A stretch of 64,000 nt of DNA from JADGGM01 sp036393195 (GCA_036393195.1 DASVWN010000004.1:1-64000), one strand, 5' to 3'. Counted from the first letter of the stretch, positions 35,019 to 44,848 are shown. Made by a program: numbers and translations. Notes: generated by a model not told the origin, from the letters alone.

Positions 35019-36473
35019 ATGGCCCGTCCGGCGCTGATCAGCAACGTGGGAGGGTTGATGCGGGAACAGGCTTCGTCCGTGCTGGAATCCGCCGGTGATG
35101 TCAGGGTGGAGCATGGGCTCGTCACCGTCAGGAATCCGGCGGCGCTCCGCTCGGAGAAGATGGATGTGCTCGTCCGCGAGGCGGTGTTCGGGCAGGGCCA
35201 GTCCAGGGATCATGCGCGCTGGCTGATCTGGCAGATCGGGCAGACGCTGGGTGTCCGTCCCGCATCGATTCACGAGCTGTACATGGCGCGCGGCCGCGGC
35301 GAGGTGCACGGCTTCACGGTGCCCGCGATCAATGTGCGTGGCATGGCGTATGACACGGCGCGCGCGATCTTCCGCACGGCGATTCGGATGAGCGCCGGCG
35401 CCTTCATCCTGGAAATTGCTCGCTCGGAGATCGCGTACACCGACCAGCGCCCGGGCGAGTACGTCGCCGTCATGCTGGCGGCGGCGCTGCGGGAAGGCTT
35501 TCGCGGGCCGGTGTTCATCCAGGGCGACCACTTCCAGGTGAACGCGAAGAAGTTCGCGGGCGACCCGACGGGCGAAGTCGCGGCGGTGAAGCAGCTCGCG
35601 CGTGAAGCGGTGACGTCGGGGTTCTACAACATTGACGTGGACACGTCCACGCTGGTGGATCTCAAGCGCCCCACGCTGGACGAGCAGCAGCAGACCAACT
35701 ACCAGACGGCCGTGGACATCGCGCGATACATTCGCGAGATCGAGCCGGACGGCGTGGTGATCTCCATTGGCGGCGAGATCGGCGAAGTGGGGGCCAGCAA
35801 CAGCACCGTTCCCGAGCTGCGCACCTACATGGATGGTTTCAATCGCGTGCTGGCCGCGCAGGCTGGCGCGAACACGCACGGGCTGTCCAAGATCAGCGTG
35901 CAGACGGGCACCTCGCACGGCGGTGTCGTGCTGCCCGACGGCTCGATCGCCGCGGTGAAGCTGGATCTCGATACCCTGCAGAAGCTGTCCGTGATCGCGC
36001 GCGAGGAATACGGGATGGCGGGCGCCGTCCAGCACGGCGCATCCACCCTTCCCGACAGCGCGTTTGACAACTTCCCGCGCATCGAGACGGCGGAAATTCA
36101 CCTCGCGACGAATTTCCAGAATCTGCTGTTCGACAACATCCCGTCGGCGCTGCGCGAGCGCATCTATCGCTGGCTGGATGAGAACACGAAGGATGAACGC
36201 AAGGCGACGGATACGGACGAGCAGTTCTACTACAAGACGCGGAAGAAGGCGCTGGGCCCGTTCAAGCGCGACTTCTGGGACATGGACGCCGAGGTCAGGA
36301 CGACCCTCGCCGGCGTGTACGATCGCACGTTCGGGTTTCTCTTCGAGCAACTGAAGGTGGGGAACACCGCCGATCTCGTCGCCCGGCATGTCCAGGTGCC
36401 CGCACAGCATCGCTCACTCGAAGCGACCGCCGGCGTCGCCGCGGCGCCCGACGACGTGGAGGCCGGCGAATAG
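35019..36473 (+). CDS. Class II fructose-bisphosphate aldolase-like protein
   Basis: A 484-residue metal-dependent aldolase-family protein, longer than typical FbaA. A helical N-terminal extension (1-95) precedes the barrel, which begins GFTVPAINVRGM. Candidate metal/substrate segments are VFIQGDHFQVN, NIDVDTSTLVDL, IGGEIGEVGASNS and SVQTGTSHGGVV. Its place after pyk and pgi points to cleavage or synthesis of fructose 1,6-bisphosphate, but tagatose-bisphosphate or other ketose substrates are possible. AGGAG precedes the start. The ATG lies in the loop of a small hairpin (CGGGCCA/TGGCCCG around CTGA), which might affect initiation. Confidence 0.85.
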   Translation: MARPALISNVGGLMREQASSVLESAGDVRVEHGLVTVRNPAALRSEKMDVLVREAVFGQGQSRDHARWLIWQIGQTLGVRPASIHELYMARGRGEVHGFTVPAINVRGMAYDTARAIFRTAIRMSAGAFILEIARSEIAYTDQRPGEYVAVMLAAALREGFRGPVFIQGDHFQVNAKKFAGDPTGEVAAVKQLAREAVTSGFYNIDVDTSTLVDLKRPTLDEQQQTNYQTAVDIARYIREIEPDGVVISIGGEIGEVGASNSTVPELRTYMDGFNRVLAAQAGANTHGLSKISVQTGTSHGGVVLPDGSIAAVKLDLDTLQKLSVIAREEYGMAGAVQHGASTLPDSAFDNFPRIETAEIHLATNFQNLLFDNIPSALRERIYRWLDENTKDERKATDTDEQFYYKTRKKALGPFKRDFWDMDAEVRTTLAGVYDRTFGFLFEQLKVGNTADLVARHVQVPAQHRSLEATAGVAAAPDDVEAGE

Positions 36474-37090
36474 CCGCCGACGCGGAGCGGCTGTGGCGCG
36501 ACGCCTTCAGCCGACTGGCTGGCCGCGCCGCCCACGAAATCCGCAATCCGCTCAACGGCCTGAGCGTGAGCGTGGAGGTGCTGCGCAGCCGGCTTGCTCG
36601 GGGCGACGTCGCGCCGCAGTCAGTGCAACCGTTCGCCGAGAGCGCGGCCGAGGAACTGAGGCGGGTAACGCCACTGCTCGAAGCGCTGCTCGCATTGGCG
36701 CGGCAGCCACGCACCCCTGTAGATTTGTGGACGGCGGTGGAGCCGGTGCTCCGGCTTCATGCCGCGGTTGCCGCCGCGCACGGCGGCGCGGTCATGACCG
36801 CCGTGCCGGCCGACCCGCTGCCGGCGTACCCGGGCGACCCGCTGCTCGCGCGGCTGGCATGTGCGTGCGCGCTGGAAGCCTTCACGGAACCCGGCACGCA
36901 GGTGAAGTGCACGGCCCGGCGCGATGCGTCGGCGGTCACACTGGAGTTCTGGGGAAGTGCGCCGCCTGCACCTCCTGATGCGACGATCAAGGCCGTTCTC
37001 GCCCGAGCCGGTATCCGGCTCGTTGCTGCGGCCCAAACTATTTCAGTGTGTTGCCCCGCCACGGGGCCGCGCACCGATCGAGAAACCTGA
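36470..37090 (+). CDS. Degenerate histidine-kinase-like phosphotransferase (ChpT/Spo0B type), start codon unclear
   Basis: The frame encodes a DHp helix with an intact H-box, LAGRAAHEIRNPLNG, then LLEALLALARQP, followed by a reduced ATPase-like region (DPLLARLACACALEAF onward) with no recognisable N-box or glycine-rich lid. This is the pattern of histidine phosphotransferases such as ChpT. The first ATG/GTG/TTG in frame is GTG 36566, which lies after the phospho-histidine (codon 36533). In-frame candidates before it are only ATA 36470, overlapping the aldolase stop TAG, and CTG 36491. It ends 3 nt before the NtrC-type regulator, its likely partner. A sequencing error at the 5' end cannot be excluded. 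Confidence 0.7.
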   Translation: MAADAERLWRDAFSRLAGRAAHEIRNPLNGLSVSVEVLRSRLARGDVAPQSVQPFAESAAEELRRVTPLLEALLALARQPRTPVDLWTAVEPVLRLHAAVAAAHGGAVMTAVPADPLPAYPGDPLLARLACACALEAFTEPGTQVKCTARRDASAVTLEFWGSAPPAPPDATIKAVLARAGIRLVAAAQTISVCCPATGPRTDRET

Positions 37091-37093
37091 AGC

Positions 37094-38557
37094 ATGCAGA
37101 CTGCGAGAGTATTGATAGCGGACGATGAAGTCTCCATTACGCGAGGCTTGAGTGCGATTCTCGCGGATGAGGGATACGAGGTGGATGTGGTGGCGGACGG
37201 GCAGAAGGCGCTCAATCGGCTGAGCACCGGTACCTACGGCGTGGTGCTCGCCGACCTGCGCATGCCGAAGCTCGGCGGACTGGCGCTGCTGCGCGAGCTG
37301 CAGGAGAAGGAGATCACCACCGAGTGCATCATCATCACGGGGCAGGCCACGGTGGATTCCGCGGTCGAGGCGATGCGGCAGGGGGCCTATGACTATATCG
37401 AGAAACCGCTGTCGCAGGAGAAGCTCGATCGCCTCAAGGCCCTCATCCCCAAGGCACTCGACAAGTTCAACGTCCGGCAGGCCAACCGCGCATTGAAGTC
37501 GGAGCTGCAGGCCCTCACGCACTTCGGCGATCTCACCGGCCAGTCCGAGGCCATGCGTGGGCTGTACCGCGTCATCGACGCGGTTGCGCCATCCACGGCG
37601 AGCGTCCTCATCCTCGGGGAGTCCGGGACGGGCAAGGAGCTGGTGGCGCGTGCGCTGCACCAGAAGAGCGAGCGCGCTGCGGGGCCCTTTCACGCACTCA
37701 ACTGCGCGGCGCTGCCCAAGGATATCCTCGAGAATGAGCTGTTCGGCCATGAAAAGGGCGCTTTTACCGGCTCGGTAAACGAGAAGCCCGGGGCGTTCGA
37801 GATGGCCGATGGCGGCACGATCTTCCTGGACGAAGTCGCGGAAATGTCTCCCGACATCCAGGTGAAGCTGCTCCGCGCCCTGGAATCGCGCAGCGTGCGC
37901 CGGCTCGGCGGACGCAAGGAGATCGCGGTGGACATTCGTGTGCTCGCCGCCACGAACCGGGACCTGCAGCACGCGTTGGCCGAAGGAGATCTGCGCGAGG
38001 ACCTCTATTACCGGTTGGCGGTCGTGGAGATCGTGCTGCCGCCCTTGCGGGAGCGCATGAGCGACATCGAACTCCTCGCGAAGGAATTCCTGGTCTCCTT
38101 CTCCGTGCGGAACGGCAAGCGCCTCACCGAATTCGACGCTGCGGCCATGGACTGGGTCAAGTCGTACAACTGGCCGGGGAACGTGCGCGAGCTGAAGAAC
38201 GCCGTCGAGCGCGCGGTCATCATGTCGCAGGGTCCCACGATCACCATCGAGGACATTATGCCGCGCCATCTGCGCGCGTCGGGGGAAACACCGGCCGTCG
38301 TGACCCTGCAGGTGGGCTCGACGCTCGCGGAGGCGCGCCGCCAGCTCGTGCTCCGCACGCTGTCCATGACCGGCGGCGACACGGAACGTACGGCGAAGAT
38401 GCTTGGCATGAGCCCCGGCGAAGTGCGCTCGGAGCTTGCGGCCCTCGTCGGTGCGAATGGCGAGGCAGAGGGCAACGGCGCAGCGGTGGCGCGAAACGTG
38501 AAGGCGAGAGTTCACGGACCAGGCAAGGCCGCCGTGAGAGCGAAAGGGCGGCGTTGA
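37094..38557 (+). CDS. NtrC-family sigma-54-dependent response regulator
   Basis: A 487-residue three-domain regulator. The receiver domain (1-120) has acidic residues near 10-11 and phosphorylatable Asp54 (VVLADLRMPK). The AAA+ domain has Walker A GESGTGKE (175-182), DGGTIFLDEVAEM and the arginine-finger region. The C-terminus has a Fis-type helix-turn-helix (TGGDTERTAKMLGMSPGEVR) and a basic tail. The sigma-54 contact loop is GAFTGS (222-227) instead of the usual GAFTGA. It is adjacent to a degenerate histidine phosphotransferase and downstream of glycolytic genes, so it may answer to carbon or nitrogen status; this is inference. Confidence 0.93.
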   Translation: MQTARVLIADDEVSITRGLSAILADEGYEVDVVADGQKALNRLSTGTYGVVLADLRMPKLGGLALLRELQEKEITTECIIITGQATVDSAVEAMRQGAYDYIEKPLSQEKLDRLKALIPKALDKFNVRQANRALKSELQALTHFGDLTGQSEAMRGLYRVIDAVAPSTASVLILGESGTGKELVARALHQKSERAAGPFHALNCAALPKDILENELFGHEKGAFTGSVNEKPGAFEMADGGTIFLDEVAEMSPDIQVKLLRALESRSVRRLGGRKEIAVDIRVLAATNRDLQHALAEGDLREDLYYRLAVVEIVLPPLRERMSDIELLAKEFLVSFSVRNGKRLTEFDAAAMDWVKSYNWPGNVRELKNAVERAVIMSQGPTITIEDIMPRHLRASGETPAVVTLQVGSTLAEARRQLVLRTLSMTGGDTERTAKMLGMSPGEVRSELAALVGANGEAEGNGAAVARNVKARVHGPGKAAVRAKGRR

Positions 38558-38579
38558 GCGAACCCCAAGGAGAATTGTC

Positions 38580-39059
38580 ATGCGGCGGCGAGACGAGGAA
38601 ATGAGCGATGAGCCCTATGTGGTCATCGAGAAGCGGGATGCCGGCGTCGGCTCCTTCCTGATCGGATTGGCAATCGGCGCGGGCGTGGCGCTGCTGTTCG
38701 CACCCCGCACCGGCGAGGAAACCCGGCGCGATCTCAGGCAGCGCGCGCGGCGCGTGTCCGAGGTGGCGCGTGATGCCGCCGGCGATCTGTCCGACTCGGT
38801 CGTGGATCAGTACGACCAGGCGCGGCGCGTGGTGGAAGACCGGCTGGATGCGGCGCGGCAGTCCATCCATGTACGCCGGCATCAGGCGCGTGAGGCATTC
38901 CGGGCGGGGCGCGATGCGGCTCAACAGGCGCGGCAGGATCTGGAGGATCGGATCGCGGAGTCCAAGTCGAGAACTGCTGATGGCGCCCGCCCGGGCCGGA
39001 AGGCCTCGGAATCGGACGTTGCACCGTTGCCGATGCGGGACGAGGGCGAAACGGAATAG
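38580..39059 (+). CDS. YtxH domain-containing protein
   Basis: A 159-residue protein with one N-terminal membrane helix (SFLIGLAIGAGVALLFAP) followed by the family signature RTGEETRRDLRQRARR and a long charged helical tail (Arg/Ala/Glu-rich, probable coiled coil). YtxH/GvpP-like proteins are small envelope-associated proteins linked to stress responses; a precise function is unknown. AAGGAG is ideally placed before the ATG at 38580. It sits between the NtrC-type regulator and a YihY membrane protein, a common pairing of envelope genes. Confidence 0.82.
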   Translation: MRRRDEEMSDEPYVVIEKRDAGVGSFLIGLAIGAGVALLFAPRTGEETRRDLRQRARRVSEVARDAAGDLSDSVVDQYDQARRVVEDRLDAARQSIHVRRHQAREAFRAGRDAAQQARQDLEDRIAESKSRTADGARPGRKASESDVAPLPMRDEGETE

Positions 39060-39083
39060 CCGACTGCCCCATAGCGCGCGACC

Positions 39084-39992
39084 ATGCCAGCCCTCTCGCT
39101 CCGCCGCCGCGCGTGGTGGACGACTCAGGACTATCTCAGGCGCCTCTGGGACAACTCGGGCGACGACGAAATCTTCTTCATGGCGGGGGCGATCGCGTTC
39201 AATTTCCTGCTCGCGGCCGTCCCCTTCGTCCTGCTGCTGCTCTCCGGCCTGGGTTACCTGCTGAACCAGTCAGCGACTCAATCTTCGGCCAACATCTGGC
39301 TCTTCATCGACCAGCTGCTCCCGCCACACTCCGAGACGCCGGATGCGCCGGTGCACAAGTTGATCAACGACGTCATCAGCACGCGTGGATCGATAGGGCT
39401 CGCCAGCCTCATTGGCTTCATCTGGTTTTCGACGCGGCTCTTCGGCACGCTGCGGACCGTGCTCGGCGAAGTGTTCGACATTGAGCAGGGGATGAGCATC
39501 GTCAAGGGAAAGCTGTTCGACATCCAGATCACTGTCGTGGGCACGGTACTGTTCGTGATCTACAGCGTGCTGAACGCCTATCTCAAACTGGCGACGACGC
39601 ACGGGCGGTCGTTTCTGGAGCGGTACGGGCTGGCGCCGGCCGTAATGAGCCAGTTGGAGTACGTTATTGGCACCCTGATAGCGCTGGCGACCATCCTGGT
39701 CATGTTCTTCGCGCTGTACAAGTTTCTTCCCAATCGCCGCATCCGCTGGCAGTCAGCGCTGGTCGCGGCCGCGGTGACCAGCGTGCTGTTCGAGCTCGCT
39801 AAAATCGTGTTCACCTCGTATGTCGGGCGCTTCAACCCGGGCAGCCTGTACACTGGAACGTTGTACGGACTGGTGATCATCGTGGTCTGGGTGTACTACG
39901 CGGCGGTCATCTTCATTCTGGGTGGGGAAGTGGGGCAGGTGTATGAGCTGCGTCGCGTGCGCCAGCGCCAGCGCGAAATCCTCGAAGAATAG
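39084..39992 (+). CDS. YihY/BrkB family inner membrane protein
   Basis: A 302-residue polytopic membrane protein with about six helices, the first after FFMAGAIAFNFLLAAVPFVLLLL, and the family hallmark toward the C-terminus, NPGSLYTGTLYGLVIIVVWVYY. These proteins were once annotated as RNase BN; that activity belongs to a different protein and the true role is unknown. A short charged C-terminal tail (VRQRQREILEE) is cytosolic. The gene is followed by a long palindrome (40002-40048) before threonine aldolase. Confidence 0.9.
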   Translation: MPALSLRRRAWWTTQDYLRRLWDNSGDDEIFFMAGAIAFNFLLAAVPFVLLLLSGLGYLLNQSATQSSANIWLFIDQLLPPHSETPDAPVHKLINDVISTRGSIGLASLIGFIWFSTRLFGTLRTVLGEVFDIEQGMSIVKGKLFDIQITVVGTVLFVIYSVLNAYLKLATTHGRSFLERYGLAPAVMSQLEYVIGTLIALATILVMFFALYKFLPNRRIRWQSALVAAAVTSVLFELAKIVFTSYVGRFNPGSLYTGTLYGLVIIVVWVYYAAVIFILGGEVGQVYELRRVRQRQREILEE

Positions 39993-40001
39993 CGAGGCAT
40001 A

Positions 40002-40048
40002 GGGGCAGCCCATGGGGCAGCCCCAAGGGCTGCCCCATGGGCTGCCCC
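40002..40048. repeat. REP-like palindrome, copy 1
   Basis: A perfect 22-bp inverted repeat (40002-40023 with 40027-40048, loop CAA) built from GGGGCAGCCCATGGGG and its complement. The same 22-nt core recurs at 53384-53461. It lies between yihY and the threonine aldolase gene, 21 nt before the ATG of the latter. It could act as a terminator-like stem or a REP element. Confidence 0.85.
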
Positions 40049-40068
40049 CATCTCAATCTCCGATTCAT

Positions 40069-41151
40069 ATGACTCCGATTGATCTCCGCTCCGATACCGT
40101 TACGCAACCGACAGCGGCCATGCGCCGCGCCATGGCTGAGGCCGAAGTCGGCGACGATGTACTCGATGGCGACCCGACTGTGCGGCGCCTCGAGACACGC
40201 GTCGCCGAGATGCTGGGGAAGGAGGCCGCTCTCTACTTCCCGAGTGGTACCATGGCCAACCAGACCGCAGTCTGGTTATTGACGCGCCCTGGCACGGAAA
40301 TTCTCCTCGACGCGGGATCGCACGTCGTGAATTACGAGGGCGCCGGCGCGGCGGCACTGAGCGGCGTACAGGTGCGGCCGGTGCAGGGCGCTGGGCCCGT
40401 AATGGACGCGGCTGCGCTAAAGGCGTTCCTGCGTCCCCAGTCTCCCCACGTGCTCCAGGCGAGCGCGATTGCTGTTGAGAACACACATAATGGTGCTGGT
40501 GGCAAGATACTGTCATTAATTGATTTGCAGGCGATACGCGATGTTGCACGTGAAGCGAAGCTCCGCATTCACATGGACGGCGCCAGGCTCTGGAATGCGG
40601 CTGCGGCGAGCGGCACGGCGCTGCGCGATTTCGCCGCCTGCGCCGATACCGTGATGGTCTCGTTCTCCAAGGGACTGGGTGCGCCCGTCGGCGCGGCGCT
40701 CGCGGGCACGCAGGCCCTCATGGCCGAGGGTTGGCTCGTGCGCAAACGATTTGGCGGCGGCATGCGTCAATCGGGAATTCTGGCGGCTGGCGCGCTGCAC
40801 GCGCTGGACAACCATCTGGCGCGGCTGCCCGACGATCACGCGAACGCGCGGGCCTTCGCTGACGCGGTTGACGGCGCCGGAGGCGCGAGGGTGGTCCCGC
40901 CTGACACCAACATCGTGATGATCGATCTGCCGGCCGGCGTGGAGGCCTCCGCGCTCGTCGCGGCGGCGGCAGATGCGGGTGTGCTGATCGCGCCCTGGTC
41001 GCACACGCGGGTGCGCGCGGTGTTCCATCTGGACGCTGCGGGGGACGCGGCGCAGCGCGCCGGCGCGGTCGTGCGCGCTGCTCTCACGAGGCTGTCGAAG
41101 GCCGCTTCCGCCGCCGTGAGCGCGGCCGCTGGCCGGCGCCAACCTGTTTGA
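40069..41151 (+). CDS. ltaE: Low-specificity L-threonine aldolase
   Basis: A 360-residue fold-type I PLP enzyme cleaving L-threonine or allo-threonine to glycine and acetaldehyde. Characteristic parts are DLRSDTVTQPTAAMRRAM, AEVGDDVLDGDPTV, FPSGTMANQ, IHMDGARLWNAA and the PLP lysine in VSFSKGLGAPVG. The ATG at 40069 starts the homologous region; the open frame upstream only reads through the palindrome. It is the last rightward gene before the SRP RNA promoter. Confidence 0.94.
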   Translation: MTPIDLRSDTVTQPTAAMRRAMAEAEVGDDVLDGDPTVRRLETRVAEMLGKEAALYFPSGTMANQTAVWLLTRPGTEILLDAGSHVVNYEGAGAAALSGVQVRPVQGAGPVMDAAALKAFLRPQSPHVLQASAIAVENTHNGAGGKILSLIDLQAIRDVAREAKLRIHMDGARLWNAAAASGTALRDFAACADTVMVSFSKGLGAPVGAALAGTQALMAEGWLVRKRFGGGMRQSGILAAGALHALDNHLARLPDDHANARAFADAVDGAGGARVVPPDTNIVMIDLPAGVEASALVAAAADAGVLIAPWSHTRVRAVFHLDAAGDAAQRAGAVVRAALTRLSKAASAAVSAAAGRRQPV

Positions 41152-41175
41152 TCCGCCTGGCGCCGCTGCTATATT
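41148..41175 (+). promoter_or_regulatory. Promoter of the SRP RNA gene
   Basis: TTGATC (41148-41153) and TATATT (41170-41175) are spaced by 16 nt and place the start of transcription near 41182, which is where the predicted SRP RNA stem begins. Confidence 0.7.
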
Positions 41176-41182
41176 TCGCTCG

Positions 41183-41277
41183 TCCCAGGTCCCGAAGAAT
41201 GTCCGCCCGCTAACTCCGTCAGGACCGAAAGGTAGCAGCGGCATGCGGTGTCGAACGTTGCTTCGCCAGGCCTGGGA
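41183..41277 (+). ncRNA. ffs: Small bacterial SRP RNA (4.5S-type)
   Basis: About 95 nt. The conserved domain IV core GTCAGGACCGAAAGGTAGCA is present around 41218-41237, including the asymmetric loop and tetraloop region that bind Ffh. The ends pair (TCCCAGG at 41183-41189 with CCTGGGA at 41271-41277), closing a single long hairpin as in 4.5S RNA without an Alu domain. It lies directly upstream of dnaX-ebfC-recR, the same neighbourhood as scr in Bacillus subtilis. A -10/-35 pair precedes it and strong hairpins follow. Confidence 0.92.
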
Positions 41278-41279
41278 TA

Positions 41280-41323
41280 TCGCGCGAGCGCCGCGCGCCG
41301 CACGGCGCGGCGGCCTCGCGCGA
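41280..41323 (+). terminator. GC-rich hairpin after the SRP RNA
   Basis: TCGCGCGAG (41280-41288) pairs exactly with CTCGCGCGA (41315-41323), and the interval contains a further near-complementary GC stem. It begins 3 nt after the SRP RNA end. No T-tract follows, so termination may be incomplete. Confidence 0.55.
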
Positions 41324-41345
41324 CAACGGCAATCCGGGAATCGCA

Positions 41346-41382
41346 CGAGAGCCTGACGGTTGCATTGGCCGTCAGGCTCTCG
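41346..41382 (+). terminator. Second hairpin between the SRP RNA and dnaX
   Basis: CGAGAGCCTGACGG (41346-41359) and CCGTCAGGCTCTCG (41369-41382) form a perfect 14-bp stem with a 9-nt loop, ending 16 nt before the dnaX ATG. It could terminate the SRP RNA transcript or sit in the dnaX leader. Confidence 0.6.
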
Positions 41383-41398
41383 GCACTTGAGGGGAATC

Positions 41399-43075
<1,677 letters not shown>

Positions 43076-43151
43076 ATGGCGTGCTTGCGGCCGGACTGCG
43101 CAGCCCGATAGCTTGCACGTTCACTGCCCACCCGAACGTTGATTCGCCGCG

Positions 43152-43469
43152 ATGGCTGATTTCATGAAGATGCTGCAGCAGGCCCAGCAGATGCAGGGCA
43201 AGCTCCAGCAAATGCAGCAGGAGCTCGAGGCCCGCACCGTGACAGCCACCAGTGGTGGAGGAATGGTGACGGTGACCGCGGACGGCAAGGGACAGGTGCG
43301 CACCGTGAAAATCGATCCCACGGTGGTGAATCCATCGGACGTGGAAATGCTGGAGGACCTGGTACTTGTCGCGGTGGGTGAAGCGCAGAAGAAAGCGGCG
43401 GAGCTGGCGCAGGAGGAGATGCAGAAGCTGACCGGCGGACTTTCGCTGCCCTTCAAGCTTCCCCTCTGA
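43152..43469 (+). CDS. ebfC: YbaB/EbfC nucleoid-associated protein
   Basis: A 105-residue small DNA-binding protein. The N-terminus MADFMKMLQQAQQMQGKLQQ forms the family's long Gln-rich helix, and the core has TVTATSGGGMVTVTADGKGQV and the IDPTVVNPSDVEMLEDLV motif. EbfC dimers bind DNA non-specifically or semi-specifically and help organise the nucleoid. It lies between dnaX and recR as in many bacteria. Confidence 0.94.
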   Translation: MADFMKMLQQAQQMQGKLQQMQQELEARTVTATSGGGMVTVTADGKGQVRTVKIDPTVVNPSDVEMLEDLVLVAVGEAQKKAAELAQEEMQKLTGGLSLPFKLPL

Positions 43470-43476
43470 GACGGTC

Positions 43477-44064
43477 GTGTCTGCGATTGACGATCTCGCC
43501 GCGGAGCTGGCCCGGCTTCCGGGGATCGGCCGGAAAACCGCGACGCGGTTGGCCTTCCACCTGCTCAAACAGCCACCGGACCAGAGCCGGCGTCTGGCGG
43601 CGGCGCTCGAAGGGCTGGTCACACGCGTGCGGCGCTGCTCGGTGTGCGGCAATCTCACAGAGGAGGATCCGTGCGTGTTCTGTCGCGATCCGCGCCGTGA
43701 CCAGTCGCTGCTCTGCGTCGTGGAAGAGGCGTCGGACATTGGCGCGGTCGAACGTGCCGGCGAGTATCACGGTCTGTATCACGTGCTCGGCGGACGGCTT
43801 TCGCCGCTGGATGGCGTCGGGCCCGATGACCTCGCGATCGAGCCGCTCGTGGAGCGGGTGGCGGCCGGAGGCGTTCGCGAGGTGATTCTCGCGACGAATC
43901 CCAGCCTGGAGGGCGAGGCGACCGCGCTGTACGTGCAGCGGCAACTGGCCGGGCAGGGTCCGCGCGTGACGCGCATCGCGCGCGGCCTCCCGGTGGGTGG
44001 CGACCTGGAATACGCGGACGGGGTCACGATCGCCCAGGCGATCAGCGCCCGGCGGGAGATGTGA
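43477..44064 (+). CDS. recR: Recombination mediator RecR
   Basis: A 195-residue protein of the RecFOR pathway. It has a helix-hairpin-helix (LPGIGRKTATRLAFHLL), a C4 zinc finger with cysteines 54, 57, 66 and 69 (CSVC and CVFC), and a Toprim domain (LLCVVEEASDIGAVE, then TNPSLEGEATALYV). It starts with GTG 7 nt after ebfC. The stop overlaps the following small gene as TGATG. Confidence 0.95.
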   Translation: MSAIDDLAAELARLPGIGRKTATRLAFHLLKQPPDQSRRLAAALEGLVTRVRRCSVCGNLTEEDPCVFCRDPRRDQSLLCVVEEASDIGAVERAGEYHGLYHVLGGRLSPLDGVGPDDLAIEPLVERVAAGGVREVILATNPSLEGEATALYVQRQLAGQGPRVTRIARGLPVGGDLEYADGVTIAQAISARREM

Positions 44065-44339
44065 TGCCACGTTCGAGGCACGTGGCGGCGCTGACCGTCG
44101 GGCTGGCTGGTGGCTTTGCGCTGGGGTTGATCGTCTGGACTCAGCAGACACAGCGCTCCCGGCGCGACCTTTTCAGCGATCGTCCGTGGCGGCGGATGGC
44201 GGCCCTCGGTTACCTGCGTAGCCAGGACAGCGTTCGAAACATCCGCCTGCTTCGCGACTACGTTGCATGGGAGCGTCATCCCGGGCTCCGTCGGCGCGGC
44301 CAGGCCGTACTGCGCCGCATGGAGCAATCCCTCGAATAG
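44064..44339 (+). CDS. Small single-pass membrane protein of unknown function
   Basis: A 91-residue protein with one membrane helix (VAALTVGLAGGFALGLIVW) and a basic C-terminal part with several arginines (RRDLFSDRPWRRMAALGYL). The ATG at 44064 overlaps the recR stop and has GGGAG upstream; GTG at 44061 is an alternative. It ends 8 nt before mglB. The position between recR and the MglBA pair suggests an envelope role, but no family was recognised. Confidence 0.65.
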   Translation: MPRSRHVAALTVGLAGGFALGLIVWTQQTQRSRRDLFSDRPWRRMAALGYLRSQDSVRNIRLLRDYVAWERHPGLRRRGQAVLRRMEQSLE

Positions 44340-44347
44340 GCACGCAC

Positions 44348-44833
44348 ATGCCCGTCGGCGCCGCGAGTTGGTCATTCACGCAGGATGATTACGGAGCGAT
44401 CGTCCAGTCGCTCCAGCACTTTCTGTTCGAGTCGCACGCGCGGTCGGCGTTGCTCGTGGATCGGTCGGGGCAGCTGGTGGCCACGCTCGGCGAGCAGCCG
44501 CATTTCGACCCGGTGGCATTCGCGACGCTCACCGCCGCGGACTTCAGCGCCAACGACCAGCTGGCGCGGCTCATCGGTGAAACGGAATTCAGCTCGCTCT
44601 TCCATCAGGGCGAACAGGAGTCGATGTATCTGGCCGACGTGGCGCGCCGCATCATCCTCGTCGTGCTGTTCGACACGCGCACGACGCTGGGATTGGTGCG
44701 CCTCAAGGTGAAACCGACTGTGGAGGAGCTCAACCGATTGTTCACCGGCATGTTTCAGCGCGAGCGCGAGCCATCAGCCGCGCCTGGCGTTCTCGCCGGC
44801 GCCGAGGATGAGATTGACCAGTTGTTCCAGTAG
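44348..44833 (+). CDS. mglB: Roadblock/LC7 protein, MglB-like GTPase-activating partner
   Basis: A 161-residue protein with the roadblock fold: helix YGAIVQSLQHFLFESHARSA, strand ALLVDRSGQLVATLG, then ANDQLARLIGE and a central sheet ending TLGLVRLKVK. In Myxococcus, MglB is the GAP for MglA and sets cell polarity. The C-terminal helix and acidic tail (AEDEIDQLFQ) are typical. It lies 15 nt upstream of an MglA-type GTPase, which supports the assignment. Confidence 0.88.
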   Translation: MPVGAASWSFTQDDYGAIVQSLQHFLFESHARSALLVDRSGQLVATLGEQPHFDPVAFATLTAADFSANDQLARLIGETEFSSLFHQGEQESMYLADVARRIILVVLFDTRTTLGLVRLKVKPTVEELNRLFTGMFQREREPSAAPGVLAGAEDEIDQLFQ

Positions 44834-44848
44834 GCGAGCGAGGCGTTC

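Noticed and set aside
39084..39992. Ribonuclease BN annotation for the YihY protein
   Set aside because: YihY family membership is clear but RNase BN activity was reassigned to another protein, so the enzyme name is not supported.
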